Position numbers and translations under genes: made by a program. A DNA stretch of 64,000 bases. Origin: Novosphingobium kunmingense. Its GTDB lineage: Bacteria > Pseudomonadota > Alphaproteobacteria > Sphingomonadales > Sphingomonadaceae. Of this stretch, positions 1 to 7,778 are shown piece after piece. The first letter of the stretch is position 1. Each line of letters begins with the position of its first letter. The stretch spans positions 682,001 to 746,000 of the forward strand of contig NZ_PHUF01000002.1 of assembly GCF_002813245.1 (NCBI RefSeq), read 5' to 3'. The notes under the pieces were generated by a model. It ran no database searches, was not told where the DNA came from, and saw nothing but the letters and a program-made list of their open reading frames with translations.

Positions 1-1
1 C

Positions 2-880
2 TCGCCTCTCGCCAAGCGCATCGCCGAACAGAACGGTGTAGACCTCAAGACCGTCAAGGGTTCGGGCCCGAACGGACGCATCGTCAAGGCCGACGTCGAA
101 GGGATCACGGCTGGCAGCGCTGCGCCGGTCGCTGCGGCTGCACCTGCGGCAAGCGCCCCGGCTGCGTCCGCGCCGGTTCCCGATTTCGGCGTCCCCTACG
201 AAGCCGAAAAGCTCAACAACGTGCGCAAGACCATTGCGCGCCGCCTGACGGAAGCCAAGCAGACCATCCCGCACATCTACCTCACGGTCGACGTGCGGCT
301 CGACGCGCTGCTCAAGCTGCGGGGCGAACTAAACAAGGCGCTCGAACCCGATGGCGTCAAGCTGTCGGTCAACGACCTGCTGATCAAGGCGCTGGGCAAG
401 GCTCTGCTGCGTGTGCCCAAGTGCAACGTCAGCTTCGCCGGAGACGAACTGCGCAAGTACGGCCGCGCCGACGTTTCGGTGGCCGTTGCCGCACCGTCCG
501 GCCTGATCACGCCGATCATCGTCGATGCCGCGGGCAAGGGCGTTGCCCAGATCAGCACCGAGATGAAGACCTTGGCGGGCAAGGCCAAGGACGGCAAGCT
601 GCAGCCGCACGAATACCAGGGCGGCACGGCCAGCCTGTCGAACCTCGGCATGTTCGGGATCAAGCAGTTCGAGGCTGTCATCAACCCGCCGCAGGCGATG
701 ATCATGGCCGTCGGCGCGGGCGAACAGCGGCCTTTCGTAGTCGATGGCGCTCTGGCCATCGCCACGGTCATGTCGGCCACCGGCAGCTTCGATCACCGCG
801 CCATCGACGGCGCCGATGGTGCGCAGCTGATGCAGGCGTTCAAGGATCTGGTCGAGGCGCCGCTCGGCCTGGTGGCCTGA
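2..880 (+). CDS. pdhC: Pyruvate dehydrogenase E2, dihydrolipoamide acetyltransferase (5' end outside window)
   Basis: This is the E2 core of the pyruvate dehydrogenase complex, which passes the acetyl group from lipoyl-lysine to CoA. The reading frame is already open at the window edge, so the lipoyl domain and the start lie upstream; 292 residues are visible. A peripheral-subunit-binding domain comes first (SPLAKRIAEQNGV through GRIVKADV), then an Ala/Pro linker, then the catalytic acyltransferase domain from about KTIARRL onward. The active-site His and Asp sit in SFDHRAIDGADGAQ near the C-terminus. The E3 gene lpd follows on the same strand with one small gene between. The E1 genes pdhA and pdhB are about 36 kb away in this window. 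The E2 call is firm; the pyruvate specificity is inferred from the E1 genes. Confidence 0.93.
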   Translation, partial: SPLAKRIAEQNGVDLKTVKGSGPNGRIVKADVEGITAGSAAPVAAAAPAASAPAASAPVPDFGVPYEAEKLNNVRKTIARRLTEAKQTIPHIYLTVDVRLDALLKLRGELNKALEPDGVKLSVNDLLIKALGKALLRVPKCNVSFAGDELRKYGRADVSVAVAAPSGLITPIIVDAAGKGVAQISTEMKTLAGKAKDGKLQPHEYQGGTASLSNLGMFGIKQFEAVINPPQAMIMAVGAGEQRPFVVDGALAIATVMSATGSFDHRAIDGADGAQLMQAFKDLVEAPLGLVA

Positions 881-887
881 TCGCGCC

Positions 888-1259
888 GTGGCCGAAACTC
901 TGGTCATCCGCGCGACCGCCATGCCGACCGACCTCAACCCCTATGGCGGGGTATTTGGCGGCTGGTTGATGAGCCAGCTGGCGCTCGGTGCCGGCTCGCT
1001 CGCTTCGCGCGAGGGCAAGGGCAAGGCCGTGGTGGTGCAGGCGACCGACTTCACTTTCCCCGGCGCGATGCAGGTGGGCGACGAGCTATCGGTCTATGCA
1101 GAGATCACGGCGCGCGGACGCACGTCGCTGACCATTCTCGCGCGCGGCGAGGGCCGGGAGCGCAATGGCGAGACCGTGAGCCAGGTCGCCAAGGGGCAAT
1201 TCAAATTCGTGCTGCTGGACGCAAGCGATCGTCCGCGCGCACTCGATGATGGGAACTGA
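888..1259 (+). CDS. YciA-like hotdog-fold acyl-CoA thioesterase
   Basis: The 123-residue product resembles short acyl-CoA thioesterases of the YciA/BFIT type, which hydrolyse acyl-CoA in the cytoplasm. It has the typical N-terminal stretch MPTDLNPYGGVFGGWLMSQ, where the Asn-x-x-Gly-x-x-Phe-Gly-Gly segment precedes the central helix, followed by beta strands such as VVVQATDFTF. The chosen start is GTG, 7 bases after the E2 stop; an in-frame ATG at 921 would delete the first conserved strand. It lies between the E2 and E3 genes and is probably cotranscribed with them, which suggests control of CoA or acyl-CoA pools. The substrate cannot be read from the sequence. Confidence 0.82.
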   Translation: MAETLVIRATAMPTDLNPYGGVFGGWLMSQLALGAGSLASREGKGKAVVVQATDFTFPGAMQVGDELSVYAEITARGRTSLTILARGEGRERNGETVSQVAKGQFKFVLLDASDRPRALDDGN

Positions 1260-1261
1260 CA

Positions 1262-2674
1262 ATGGCTGATCAATACGACGTTATCGTGCTCGGTTCGGGC
1301 CCTGGCGGATATGTGGCGGCGATCCGCTGCGCGCAACTCGGCCTCAAGACCGCGATCGTCGAGCGCGAGAACCTGGGTGGCATCTGCCTCAACTGGGGCT
1401 GCATTCCGACCAAGGCGCTGCTTCGCTCGGCCGAGATCTTTCATTACATGAACCACGCCAAGGATTATGGCCTGGCTGCGGAAAAGATCAGCGCCGATCT
1501 CAACGCGGTCGTGGCGCGCAGCCGCGGGGTGGCCAAGCAACTTAACCAGGGCGTCACGCACCTGATGAAGAAGAACAAGATCGCGGTTCACATGGGCACC
1601 GGCGTTCTGAAGGGGGCGGGCAAGCTTGAAGTGACCGGCGACAAGGGCACGGAATCGCTAAACGCCAAACACATCATCGTTGCCACCGGCGCGCGGGCCC
1701 GCGATCTGCCTTTCGCCAAGGCCGATGGCGAGCGGGTGTGGACCTACCGCCACGCGATGACGCCCAAGGAAATGCCAGGCAAGCTGCTGGTCATCGGATC
1801 GGGCGCGATCGGGATCGAGTTCGCCAGCTTCTACAACGATATGGGTGCCGATGTGACCGTCGTCGAAATGATGGACCGGATCGTGCCGGTGGAGGATGCC
1901 GACGTCTCGGCGTTCCTTGAAAAGGCGCTCAGGAAGCAGGGCATGACGATCCTGACCGGTGCAGGAGTCGAAAGCCTCGATGTCGGCAAGACCGGCGTGA
2001 AGGCGAAGATCAAGGGCAAGGACGGCAAGATCGTCGAAGGCGACTTCAGCCACGTCATCGTCGCGGTCGGAATCGCCCCCAACACCGAGAACATCGGACT
2101 GGAAGCCTTGGGCATCAAGGCCGATCGCGGGATTATCGCCATCGACGACTACGGCCGCACCAACGTCAAGGGCGTATGGGCGATCGGCGACATAACGCCT
2201 GGCCCGTGGCTCGCCCACAAGGCCAGTCACGAAGGCGTTATCGCGGCCGAAAGTATTGCCAAGGAACTGGGCAACAAGGATGTCCATCCCCACGCGATGG
2301 ACCGGCGCAACATTCCGGGCTGCACCTATTGCCACCCGCAGGTCGCCTCGGTCGGCCTGACCGAAGCCAAGGCAAAGGAAGAAGGCTACGCGGTCAAAGC
2401 CGGAACCTTCCCGTTCATCGGCAACGGCAAGGCCATCGCGCTGGGAGAGGCCGAAGGCTTCATCAAGACGGTGTTCGATGCCAAGACTGGCGAGCTGCTG
2501 GGCGCGCACATGATCGGTGCCGAAGTGACCGAGCTCATCCAGGGCTACGCCGTGGGCAAGACGCTGGAAACGACAGAGGCCGAGCTGATGGCCACCGTCT
2601 TCCCGCATCCGACGCTTTCGGAAATGATGCACGAGAGTGTTCTTGCCGCTTACGGGCGTGCGCTGCACATCTGA
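1262..2674 (+). CDS. lpdA: Dihydrolipoamide dehydrogenase (E3)
   Basis: This flavoprotein reoxidises dihydrolipoamide on E2 and reduces NAD+; it serves pyruvate dehydrogenase and possibly other 2-oxoacid complexes. At 470 residues it has the normal family length. The FAD-binding GSGPGGYVAA motif is at residues 11-20 and the redox-active disulfide is in GGICLNWGCIPTKA (Cys-x4-Cys). The NAD-binding GSGAIGIEFAS follows mid-protein, and the C-terminal dimer domain has the HPHPTLSEMMHE segment carrying the catalytic His. The ATG lies 2 bases after the preceding thioesterase stop, so the genes are probably one transcript. Confidence 0.97.
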   Translation: MADQYDVIVLGSGPGGYVAAIRCAQLGLKTAIVERENLGGICLNWGCIPTKALLRSAEIFHYMNHAKDYGLAAEKISADLNAVVARSRGVAKQLNQGVTHLMKKNKIAVHMGTGVLKGAGKLEVTGDKGTESLNAKHIIVATGARARDLPFAKADGERVWTYRHAMTPKEMPGKLLVIGSGAIGIEFASFYNDMGADVTVVEMMDRIVPVEDADVSAFLEKALRKQGMTILTGAGVESLDVGKTGVKAKIKGKDGKIVEGDFSHVIVAVGIAPNTENIGLEALGIKADRGIIAIDDYGRTNVKGVWAIGDITPGPWLAHKASHEGVIAAESIAKELGNKDVHPHAMDRRNIPGCTYCHPQVASVGLTEAKAKEEGYAVKAGTFPFIGNGKAIALGEAEGFIKTVFDAKTGELLGAHMIGAEVTELIQGYAVGKTLETTEAELMATVFPHPTLSEMMHESVLAAYGRALHI

Positions 2675-2678
2675 TTGC

Positions 2679-2698
2679 GGCGGGATACCGCCTGTTTG
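2679..2698 (+). terminator. Possible weak terminator after lpd
   Basis: A short GC stem (GGCGG, loop GATA, CCGCC) sits 5 bases after the lpd stop and is followed by TGTTT. The stem is only 5 bp and the T-run is poor, so termination may be inefficient. Confidence 0.35.
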
Positions 2699-2772
2699 AA
2701 AAATGACTGGATCACCCGCCTGACATGCGGTCTACTGCATTCCGCAACCGATAACGGAGCGGAGGAGAGGAC

Positions 2773-3306
2773 ATGACCACGGACAGCACGACCATATCGG
2801 CAGAGGCCGCGCCGCCGCCTGGCCCGGCGATCGGCTTTGGCATTTTGATCGTCGTCCTCATCGGGCTGATTGTCTGGACCGTGCTGATGACGCGTTTCGT
2901 GACGCCTCTGTCGTTGTTCGGCGGGTACCTGATGCTTTGGTACTGGGCGAATATCGAGCAACTGGCGATCCGCCGCCTGCCCGCAGCACTGGTCGGAGCT
3001 ATGACCGGCATCGCATTGGCCTGGATCCTGGTCTATGCTCCGGCTCACTACGGGACCGCCGGACTGATCATCGGACTGCTTGCTCTGATTGTTGCGCTGT
3101 ACCTCGATATTCTCAAGGCAGTGCCGTTCGCGATCAATGCCGCAACGATGCTTTATGTCACGGTGGCGGCGGCGCCGCTCATCCAACTCAAGGTCGACTG
3201 GATCGAACTGATCCTCGCAACGATTGGCGGCGGGCTCTTCTTCGCCGGCTTCGTCGAATCGATCAAATGGCTGGCAGGGAAAGTATTCGGAACTCCCGCA
3301 AGTTAA
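2773..3306 (+). CDS. Integral membrane protein of unknown function
   Basis: I do not recognise a family for this 177-residue protein. It has a short N-terminal Thr/Ala/Pro tail (residues 1-18) and about five hydrophobic segments: roughly 19-40, 47-65, 73-107 (probably two passes), 115-135 and 143-165. There are no cysteines and no catalytic-looking charged motif. A good ribosome-binding site (GGAGAGG) sits 5 bases before the ATG. It stands alone between lpd and the Flp pilin gene, with an imperfect inverted repeat just downstream. A small permease or an envelope protein is equally possible. Confidence 0.75.
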   Translation: MTTDSTTISAEAAPPPGPAIGFGILIVVLIGLIVWTVLMTRFVTPLSLFGGYLMLWYWANIEQLAIRRLPAALVGAMTGIALAWILVYAPAHYGTAGLIIGLLALIVALYLDILKAVPFAINAATMLYVTVAAAPLIQLKVDWIELILATIGGGLFFAGFVESIKWLAGKVFGTPAS

Positions 3307-3318
3307 CCAAATTACGCC

Positions 3319-3345
3319 ATTATCTTGCTGAATAGCAGAGATAAT
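3319..3345. repeat. AT-rich imperfect inverted repeat
   Basis: ATTATCTTGCT (3319-3329), loop GAAT, then AGCA, a bulged G, and AGATAAT (3334-3345). It lies between the membrane protein gene and the pilin gene. It could terminate the first transcript or act as an operator for the second; there is no T-run to settle this. Confidence 0.4.
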
Positions 3346-3417
3346 AGTCGAAACAACTACGCCTCCTGTTTAACGACGCTCGAACCTGACACAATGTCTG
3401 CAACAGGGGAGTATCCG

Positions 3418-3810
3418 TTGCACAGGTTGGCGCATGCAATGACAGTCATCGATCGCGCCGCGGCGGTGCGGTTCTGGCATGACGCGCGCGGGCAGGCTTC
3501 GGCCGAATACGCCCTGATTCTCGGCATTGTCGGTGCCGCGATCGCAGCCGGTGCAATCCTGCTCGGCATGTCCATCGCCGGGTCGATGACTGCGCGTGGC
3601 AACGAGATCGGCAACGGTGTGCCTTCTGGTACTACGGCATCGAGCACGAGCAGCGGCGGCACCTCTACCGGCAATGCCTCATCCGGCAATGCCTCATCCG
3701 GCAATGCTTCGTCCGCAAATGCCTCATCTGGCAACGCTGCGTCCAGCAACGCATCGTCCGGAAATGCTTCTTCGGGGAATGCTTCGTCGGGCAACCCGAA
3801 CAGAGCCTGA
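3418..3810 (+). CDS. Flp/Fap-type pilin with long Ser/Asn/Gly repeat tail
   Basis: This is a small type IVb (Flp) pilin precursor, processed by a TadV/CpaA-type prepilin peptidase and assembled by a Tad machine. The cleavage motif is ideal: Gly25 followed by QASAEY, giving Glu at +5 and Tyr at +6, then the hydrophobic assembly helix ALILGIVGAAIAAGAILLG. Usual Flp pilins end soon after this helix. Here about 60 further residues follow, made largely of NASSG-type five-residue units. I prefer the TTG start at 3418 because AGGGGAG lies 6 bases upstream; ATGs at 3394 and 3439 lack a good ribosome-binding site. From TTG the product is 130 residues. No other tad gene is adjacent; TadE-like genes occur 31 kb away. 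Confidence 0.8.
   Translation: MHRLAHAMTVIDRAAAVRFWHDARGQASAEYALILGIVGAAIAAGAILLGMSIAGSMTARGNEIGNGVPSGTTASSTSSGGTSTGNASSGNASSGNASSANASSGNAASSNASSGNASSGNASSGNPNRA
3670..3795 (+). repeat. Degenerate 15-bp tandem repeats in the pilin tail
   Basis: Repeating units close to GGCAATGCCTCATCC encode Asn-Ala-Ser-Ser-Gly. The first copies (about 3670-3705) are identical and later ones diverge at synonymous and Gly/Ala/Ser positions. Such an array can change length by slippage. Confidence 0.8.
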
Positions 3811-3835
3811 CCCAACGAGCCGGTAGAAAAAAAGA

Positions 3836-3925
3836 TGGCGGACAGGGTGGGATTCGAACCCACGGTGAGCTTGCACCCACGGCGGTTTTCAAGACCGCTG
3901 CCTTAAACCACTCGGCCACCTGTCC
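3836..3925 (-). tRNA. tRNA-Ser (anticodon TGA)
   Basis: Read on the minus strand, the 5' acceptor GGACAGG (3925-3919) pairs with CCTGTCC, followed by discriminator G and an encoded CCA (3838-3836). The anticodon loop CTTGAAA gives anticodon TGA. The T-arm GGTTCGAATCC is canonical and a long variable arm is present, as expected for serine. Total length is 90 bases with CCA. Confidence 0.96.
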
Positions 3926-4012
3926 TCTGTTCGCGTCCGCTAGCGTCCGCTTTGCCGCTTGTCACGCCCTTAGCGGTTTCCAATCCGGGCGGCCTGTGCG
4001 AAACCCTTGGCA

Positions 4013-5065
4013 ATGAAAGCGTTTCGCCTGTTTCGAATGGCCGTTCCTGCCCTAGCGGTGCTTGTCGTCTTTTCGGCACCGACCCTTCCGGCCAGTGCCC
4101 AGGTCGAAATCAGCCAGGATCAGGCCTTCCAGGGATATCTCCAACTCCTCGCGGCGCGCGCGCGACGCGAGGGGGTGAGCGAGGCGACGATCGGGCGCAT
4201 GACCAGCGGCCTTACTTTCAACCCACGCGTCGTCGTGCTCGACCAGTCGCAGCCGGGTTCGAATTCGGCGCCTGGCACCTTCGAACCGTTCGCTCCATAC
4301 TACCGCGACCATGTCGATGCGGCGCGGATCATTGGCGGAAAGAGAACCCTCGCCGCCAATTCCGATCGCCTTCCGCAGATCGAGGCGCAGTATGGCGTGC
4401 CGGGCAAGATCCTGGTCGCGATCTGGGGCCACGAAACCAACTACGGTAGCTACAAGGGCGATTTCGACCTTGCCCGGTCGCTCGCCACGCTGGCCTACGA
4501 AGGGCGCCGCCGCGAGCTTTTCGCCGGAGAGTTCATCGCACTTCTGAAGATGGTCGATCGCGGCGTTCCGCGCGAGCGGCTTTACGGCAGTTGGGCCGGC
4601 GCCTTCGGTAATCCGCAGTTCCTGCCGTCGGTCTACTTGCGCGTCGCGCAGGATGGCGACGGCGACGGCGACGCCGATATCTGGAACGACCGCGCCGACA
4701 CGCTGGCCTCGATCGCCAACTACTTTCGCGATGCCGGTTGGCGCCGGGGCGAACCGTGGGGCGTGAAAGCTTTCGTTCCGGCCGGCCTTGATCGTTCGTC
4801 GCTCACCACCCGTCTCGACGCGCCGTCCTGTCCGCGCGTCCACCTGCGCCATTCGGCGTGGAAGCCGGTCAGCGAATGGCGGGCGCTGGGAGTCATTCCC
4901 CAAGGGGTCATCGCCGATAGGACGCTCGCCACCCTGCTCGAACCCGATGGTGCTGGAAGCGGGGGCTTCCTGTTAACCGGGAATTACCGGGTGATCCTGC
5001 AATACAACTGCTCGAACTACTACGCGCTGTCCGTGGGGTTGCTTGCAGATGAGATTGCCCGTTAA
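4013..5065 (+). CDS. Lytic murein transglycosylase, MltB type (SLT_2 family)
   Basis: This enzyme cleaves the MurNAc-GlcNAc bond of peptidoglycan, forming 1,6-anhydro-MurNAc in the periplasm. The 350-residue product has a Sec signal peptide (MKAFRLFRM, hydrophobic core, cleavage near ASA-Q at about residue 30). There is no lipobox, so it is probably soluble. The catalytic glutamate is in AIWGHETNYG, and GSWAGAFGNPQFLPSVYL is the conserved substrate-groove segment. The C-terminal region ending NCSNYYALSVGLLADEIAR is typical of the family. I chose ATG 4013; a TTG six bases earlier is in frame. The next gene overlaps its 3' end by 17 bases, so the two wall proteins are cotranscribed. Confidence 0.92.
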   Translation: MKAFRLFRMAVPALAVLVVFSAPTLPASAQVEISQDQAFQGYLQLLAARARREGVSEATIGRMTSGLTFNPRVVVLDQSQPGSNSAPGTFEPFAPYYRDHVDAARIIGGKRTLAANSDRLPQIEAQYGVPGKILVAIWGHETNYGSYKGDFDLARSLATLAYEGRRRELFAGEFIALLKMVDRGVPRERLYGSWAGAFGNPQFLPSVYLRVAQDGDGDGDADIWNDRADTLASIANYFRDAGWRRGEPWGVKAFVPAGLDRSSLTTRLDAPSCPRVHLRHSAWKPVSEWRALGVIPQGVIADRTLATLLEPDGAGSGGFLLTGNYRVILQYNCSNYYALSVGLLADEIAR

Positions 5066-5942
5066 CCAGATCTGGCCGTTAGGCGCCGCACTTGCCCTGT
5101 CCGCTTGCGGCGGCGGCGCTTCCGTCAGCAATCTGCCGCTTCAGGCCGCCACCGGTCCGGCCGCCGACTATCCAATGGTTCTGGGCGCGCCGTTCACCAT
5201 CGACGGCACGACCTATACGCCCGCCGACACGCTGAATTACGATGCGGTCGGCTATGCAGCAGCCGGAACAGCAGGCGGTTCGGGTGTAACCGGTGCGCAC
5301 CGCACACTGCCGCTACCCAGCTATGCCGAGGTCACCTCGCTCGCCACGGGCAGGACCATTCTCATTCGCCTCGAACGGCGCGGCCCGATGCACGGCGCCG
5401 CGCTGATCGAACTGTCGCCCGCCGCCGCCGATCTGCTCGACCTCACCGGTTCGGACCGGGTGGCGGTGCGCATGCGCCGGACCAATCCGCCCGAAACCGA
5501 ACGCGCGCTGCTTCGCGAAGGCCGGGCGGCGCCTGCGCGGATGGATACGCCCAAATCGTTGCTCACCGTACTCCAGCGCCGGCTCGACCAGCAGGGAAGC
5601 GGGCCGACACGCAACGCGGTGGTTGCGGCTGGACAGGGTCAAGCACCGCTCGCGGTACCGCAGCCCAAGCCCGAGCCTGCCAGAACGGCAACGCCGGTGA
5701 AGGGACCTGTGGTCGTCTCGCCGGACGGTCCAGCGCAAGGCTGGTACGTGCAGATCGGCGCCTTCTCCAGCAAGGCCAACGCCGCTGCCGCCGCCGCCCG
5801 GACAGGGGCGAGCGTCGTCCCGGCCGGCAAATTGTGGCGAGTTCGCGCCGGACCCTACGCCGATGCGGACAAGGCGCGCCCCGCGCTGGCGAAGGTCAAA
5901 GCAGCGGGTTATACCGACGCGATCATTCAACGCGCCGGATAA
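5049..5942 (+). CDS. RlpA-like septal lipoprotein with SPOR domain, degenerate active site
   Basis: The 297-residue product has a lipoprotein signal (ALALSAC, lipidated Cys20), a double-psi beta-barrel of the RlpA family (about 44-150), a Pro/Ala linker and a C-terminal SPOR domain (about 228-297, starting QGWYVQIGAFSS) that binds denuded septal glycan. RlpA normally cuts glycan strands lacking stem peptides. Here the usual SWYG...TANGE segment is shortened to an Ala/Gly stretch. The usual NDRGP motif reads ERRGP (109-113), so the catalytic Asp is absent. The conserved His remains (AHRTLPLPS, His84). It may bind peptidoglycan without cutting it. It lies between a transglycosylase and a carboxypeptidase gene. 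Confidence 0.85.
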   Translation: MRLPVNQIWPLGAALALSACGGGASVSNLPLQAATGPAADYPMVLGAPFTIDGTTYTPADTLNYDAVGYAAAGTAGGSGVTGAHRTLPLPSYAEVTSLATGRTILIRLERRGPMHGAALIELSPAAADLLDLTGSDRVAVRMRRTNPPETERALLREGRAAPARMDTPKSLLTVLQRRLDQQGSGPTRNAVVAAGQGQAPLAVPQPKPEPARTATPVKGPVVVSPDGPAQGWYVQIGAFSSKANAAAAAARTGASVVPAGKLWRVRAGPYADADKARPALAKVKAAGYTDAIIQRAG

Positions 5943-5979
5943 GGCCTTGCCCTTACGGCGCTTTTTGCCGGGGACCGCC

Positions 5980-7146
5980 TTGCTCTTCAGACGCCTGCCC
6001 GTGGTGCTGGCCGCGCTGCTACCGACGTTGGCGCTTGCGGCCGACAGACCCACGGGTCATGCTGCGCCTCTGCCGCGCTCGGTGGCGCAGGCGCGGGTGG
6101 CGCTGCTTTTTGATCTGTCGAGCGAGCGTACGCTCTACGCCCGCAACGAGGAGGCCCGGTTTCTCCCCGCCTCGATGGCCAAGGCGATGACCCTGCTGGT
6201 GGCGTTCGACGCGATCAAGGCCGGGTCGCTGCGCGAAGATGCCCTGATCACGGTGCGGCCGGAAACCGCGCGGCGGTGGTCGGGTCGCGGCACGACGCTG
6301 TTCCTTCAGGAAAACGAGCGCGTGGCGGTGCGCGATCTGCTCGCCGGGGTAGCCCTGATCTCTGCCAACGACGGCGCGGTGGCCCTGGCCGAAGGAATGG
6401 ATGGCAGTCTCACCCGCTTTTCAGAGCGCATGAACGCGCGCGCCCGCAACCTCGGCATGGCCGACAGCCACTTCACCTCGCCCAGCGGGTTTCCCGACGG
6501 TGGGGCGACCTATGTCTCGGCCATGGACCTCGTCCGGCTGACCCGCGCGCTGGTCGAAGATCACCCGATGCTCTACCGCCGCTACATCGCCGCGCCGTCG
6601 ATGATGTGGAAAGGGCAACTCCACGCCAGCAAAAGCCCCTTTGTCGGCGTGGTGCCGGGCGGGGACGGCGTCAAGACCGGTCACACCTATGAAGCCGGGT
6701 TCAACTTCCTGGGATCGGCCGAACGCGGCGGACGGCGACTGGTCGTCGTCGTGGGCGGGGTCTGGACCGCGCCCGGACGCGCGCAATCGGCGCGCGATCT
6801 GCTGGAATGGGGATATTCGGAATGGGACGCGCGTAGCTGGCTCAGCCCCGGCACGCCGGTCGGACACATAGCGGTGCAACAGGGCGCACGGCGCAGAGTA
6901 GCGGTTACGGTGCCGCGCGCCTATCGCCTGACTGTGCCGCGCGGCGCCAGGGGCAGGGCCGAAGGCACAATCGTCTACTCCGGCCCAATCGCCGCGCCGA
7001 TCGCGAAGGGGGCAAGGGTTGGCGAACTGCGTGTCTCGGTCGACGGGGCCTTGCCCTATGCCCTGCCGCTGGTTGCAGCCGAGACCGTCGAACGCGCCGG
7101 GCCGTTCGACAGAACGGTCAACGGGCTGCTAGGCCTGTGGCGATGA
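5980..7146 (+). CDS. dacC: D-alanyl-D-alanine carboxypeptidase (PBP5/6 type)
   Basis: This low-molecular-mass penicillin-binding protein trims the terminal D-Ala from peptidoglycan stem peptides in the periplasm. All three active-site motifs are present: SMAK (in FLPASMAKAM), SAN (in LISANDGAVALA) and KTG (in GVKTGHTYEAG). A C-terminal beta domain follows. No ATG precedes the signal peptide. TTG 5980 has GGGGA 5 bases upstream and gives a clean leader (MLFRRLPVVLAALLPTLALA), so I use it, for 388 residues; TTG 5947 is the alternative. The gene overlaps tmk by four bases (ATGA). I see no clear C-terminal amphipathic anchor like that of E. coli DacA. Confidence 0.9.
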   Translation: MLFRRLPVVLAALLPTLALAADRPTGHAAPLPRSVAQARVALLFDLSSERTLYARNEEARFLPASMAKAMTLLVAFDAIKAGSLREDALITVRPETARRWSGRGTTLFLQENERVAVRDLLAGVALISANDGAVALAEGMDGSLTRFSERMNARARNLGMADSHFTSPSGFPDGGATYVSAMDLVRLTRALVEDHPMLYRRYIAAPSMMWKGQLHASKSPFVGVVPGGDGVKTGHTYEAGFNFLGSAERGGRRLVVVVGGVWTAPGRAQSARDLLEWGYSEWDARSWLSPGTPVGHIAVQQGARRRVAVTVPRAYRLTVPRGARGRAEGTIVYSGPIAAPIAKGARVGELRVSVDGALPYALPLVAAETVERAGPFDRTVNGLLGLWR

Positions 7147-7778
7147 CGATCGGACGATTCATTGCGCTGGAAGGCGGGGAAGGGGCGGGCAAGTCGACCC
7201 AGGCCCGCATGCTGGCAGCCGAGCTTGCGGCACGCGGAATTCCCTGCCGCATGACGCGCGAACCAGGAGGCACGCCCGGCGCCGAGGCGATCCGCGCGCT
7301 CCTGCTCGGCACCGATGGCGAAGGCTGGCACCCCCGCGCCGAGGCGCTGCTGTTCGCAGCGGCCCGCTCCGACCACGTCGAACGGTTGATCCGCCCGGCA
7401 CTGGCAGGCGGCGAATGGGTGATCTGCGACCGCTTCGTCGATTCGAGCCGCGCCTATCAGGGCGGCGCGGGCGGCTTGTCGGACCGCGACGTCATGGCCC
7501 TGCACGCAATCGGCAGCGAAGGGCTGCTCCCCGATCTCACCCTGCTGTTCGAAGTGCGCCCGGACGTCGCACGCAGCCGTCTTGCCGTGAGGGACGGTGA
7601 GGTCGCCGACCGCATCGGCGGACGCGACACATCTTATCACGCCGCAGTCGCCGCAGCCTTCGCCCGCTTTGCTACTGACGAGCCCGAGCGCTTCGCGCGG
7701 ATCGACGCCAATGATGATGCCGAGAGCGTCGCTGCACGCGTTATCGCCGCTCTCGCGCCGCTACTGGAACGCGCATGA
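7143..7778 (+). CDS. tmk: Thymidylate kinase
   Basis: The enzyme phosphorylates dTMP to dTDP for DNA synthesis. The product is 211 residues with the P-loop ALEGGEGAGKSTQA near the N-terminus, the DR(F/Y) motif in VICDRFVDSSRAYQGG, and a LID region around VADRIGGRD. The ATG at 7143 overlaps the dacC stop (ATGA); a GTG six bases earlier is less likely. It overlaps holB in the same way. The tmk-holB-metG-tatD-MBL order is common in alphaproteobacteria. Confidence 0.96.
   Translation: MTIGRFIALEGGEGAGKSTQARMLAAELAARGIPCRMTREPGGTPGAEAIRALLLGTDGEGWHPRAEALLFAAARSDHVERLIRPALAGGEWVICDRFVDSSRAYQGGAGGLSDRDVMALHAIGSEGLLPDLTLLFEVRPDVARSRLAVRDGEVADRIGGRDTSYHAAVAAAFARFATDEPERFARIDANDDAESVAARVIAALAPLLERA

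Noticed and set aside
3670..3795. CRISPR-like repeat array
   Set aside because: The units are 15 bp with no spacers and are in frame with the pilin; they encode a peptide repeat.
3665..3919. Minus-strand frame overlapping tRNA-Ser and the pilin repeats
   Set aside because: It covers a certain tRNA and the antisense of a repeat tract; the Cys/Met/Arg-rich repeats are an artefact.
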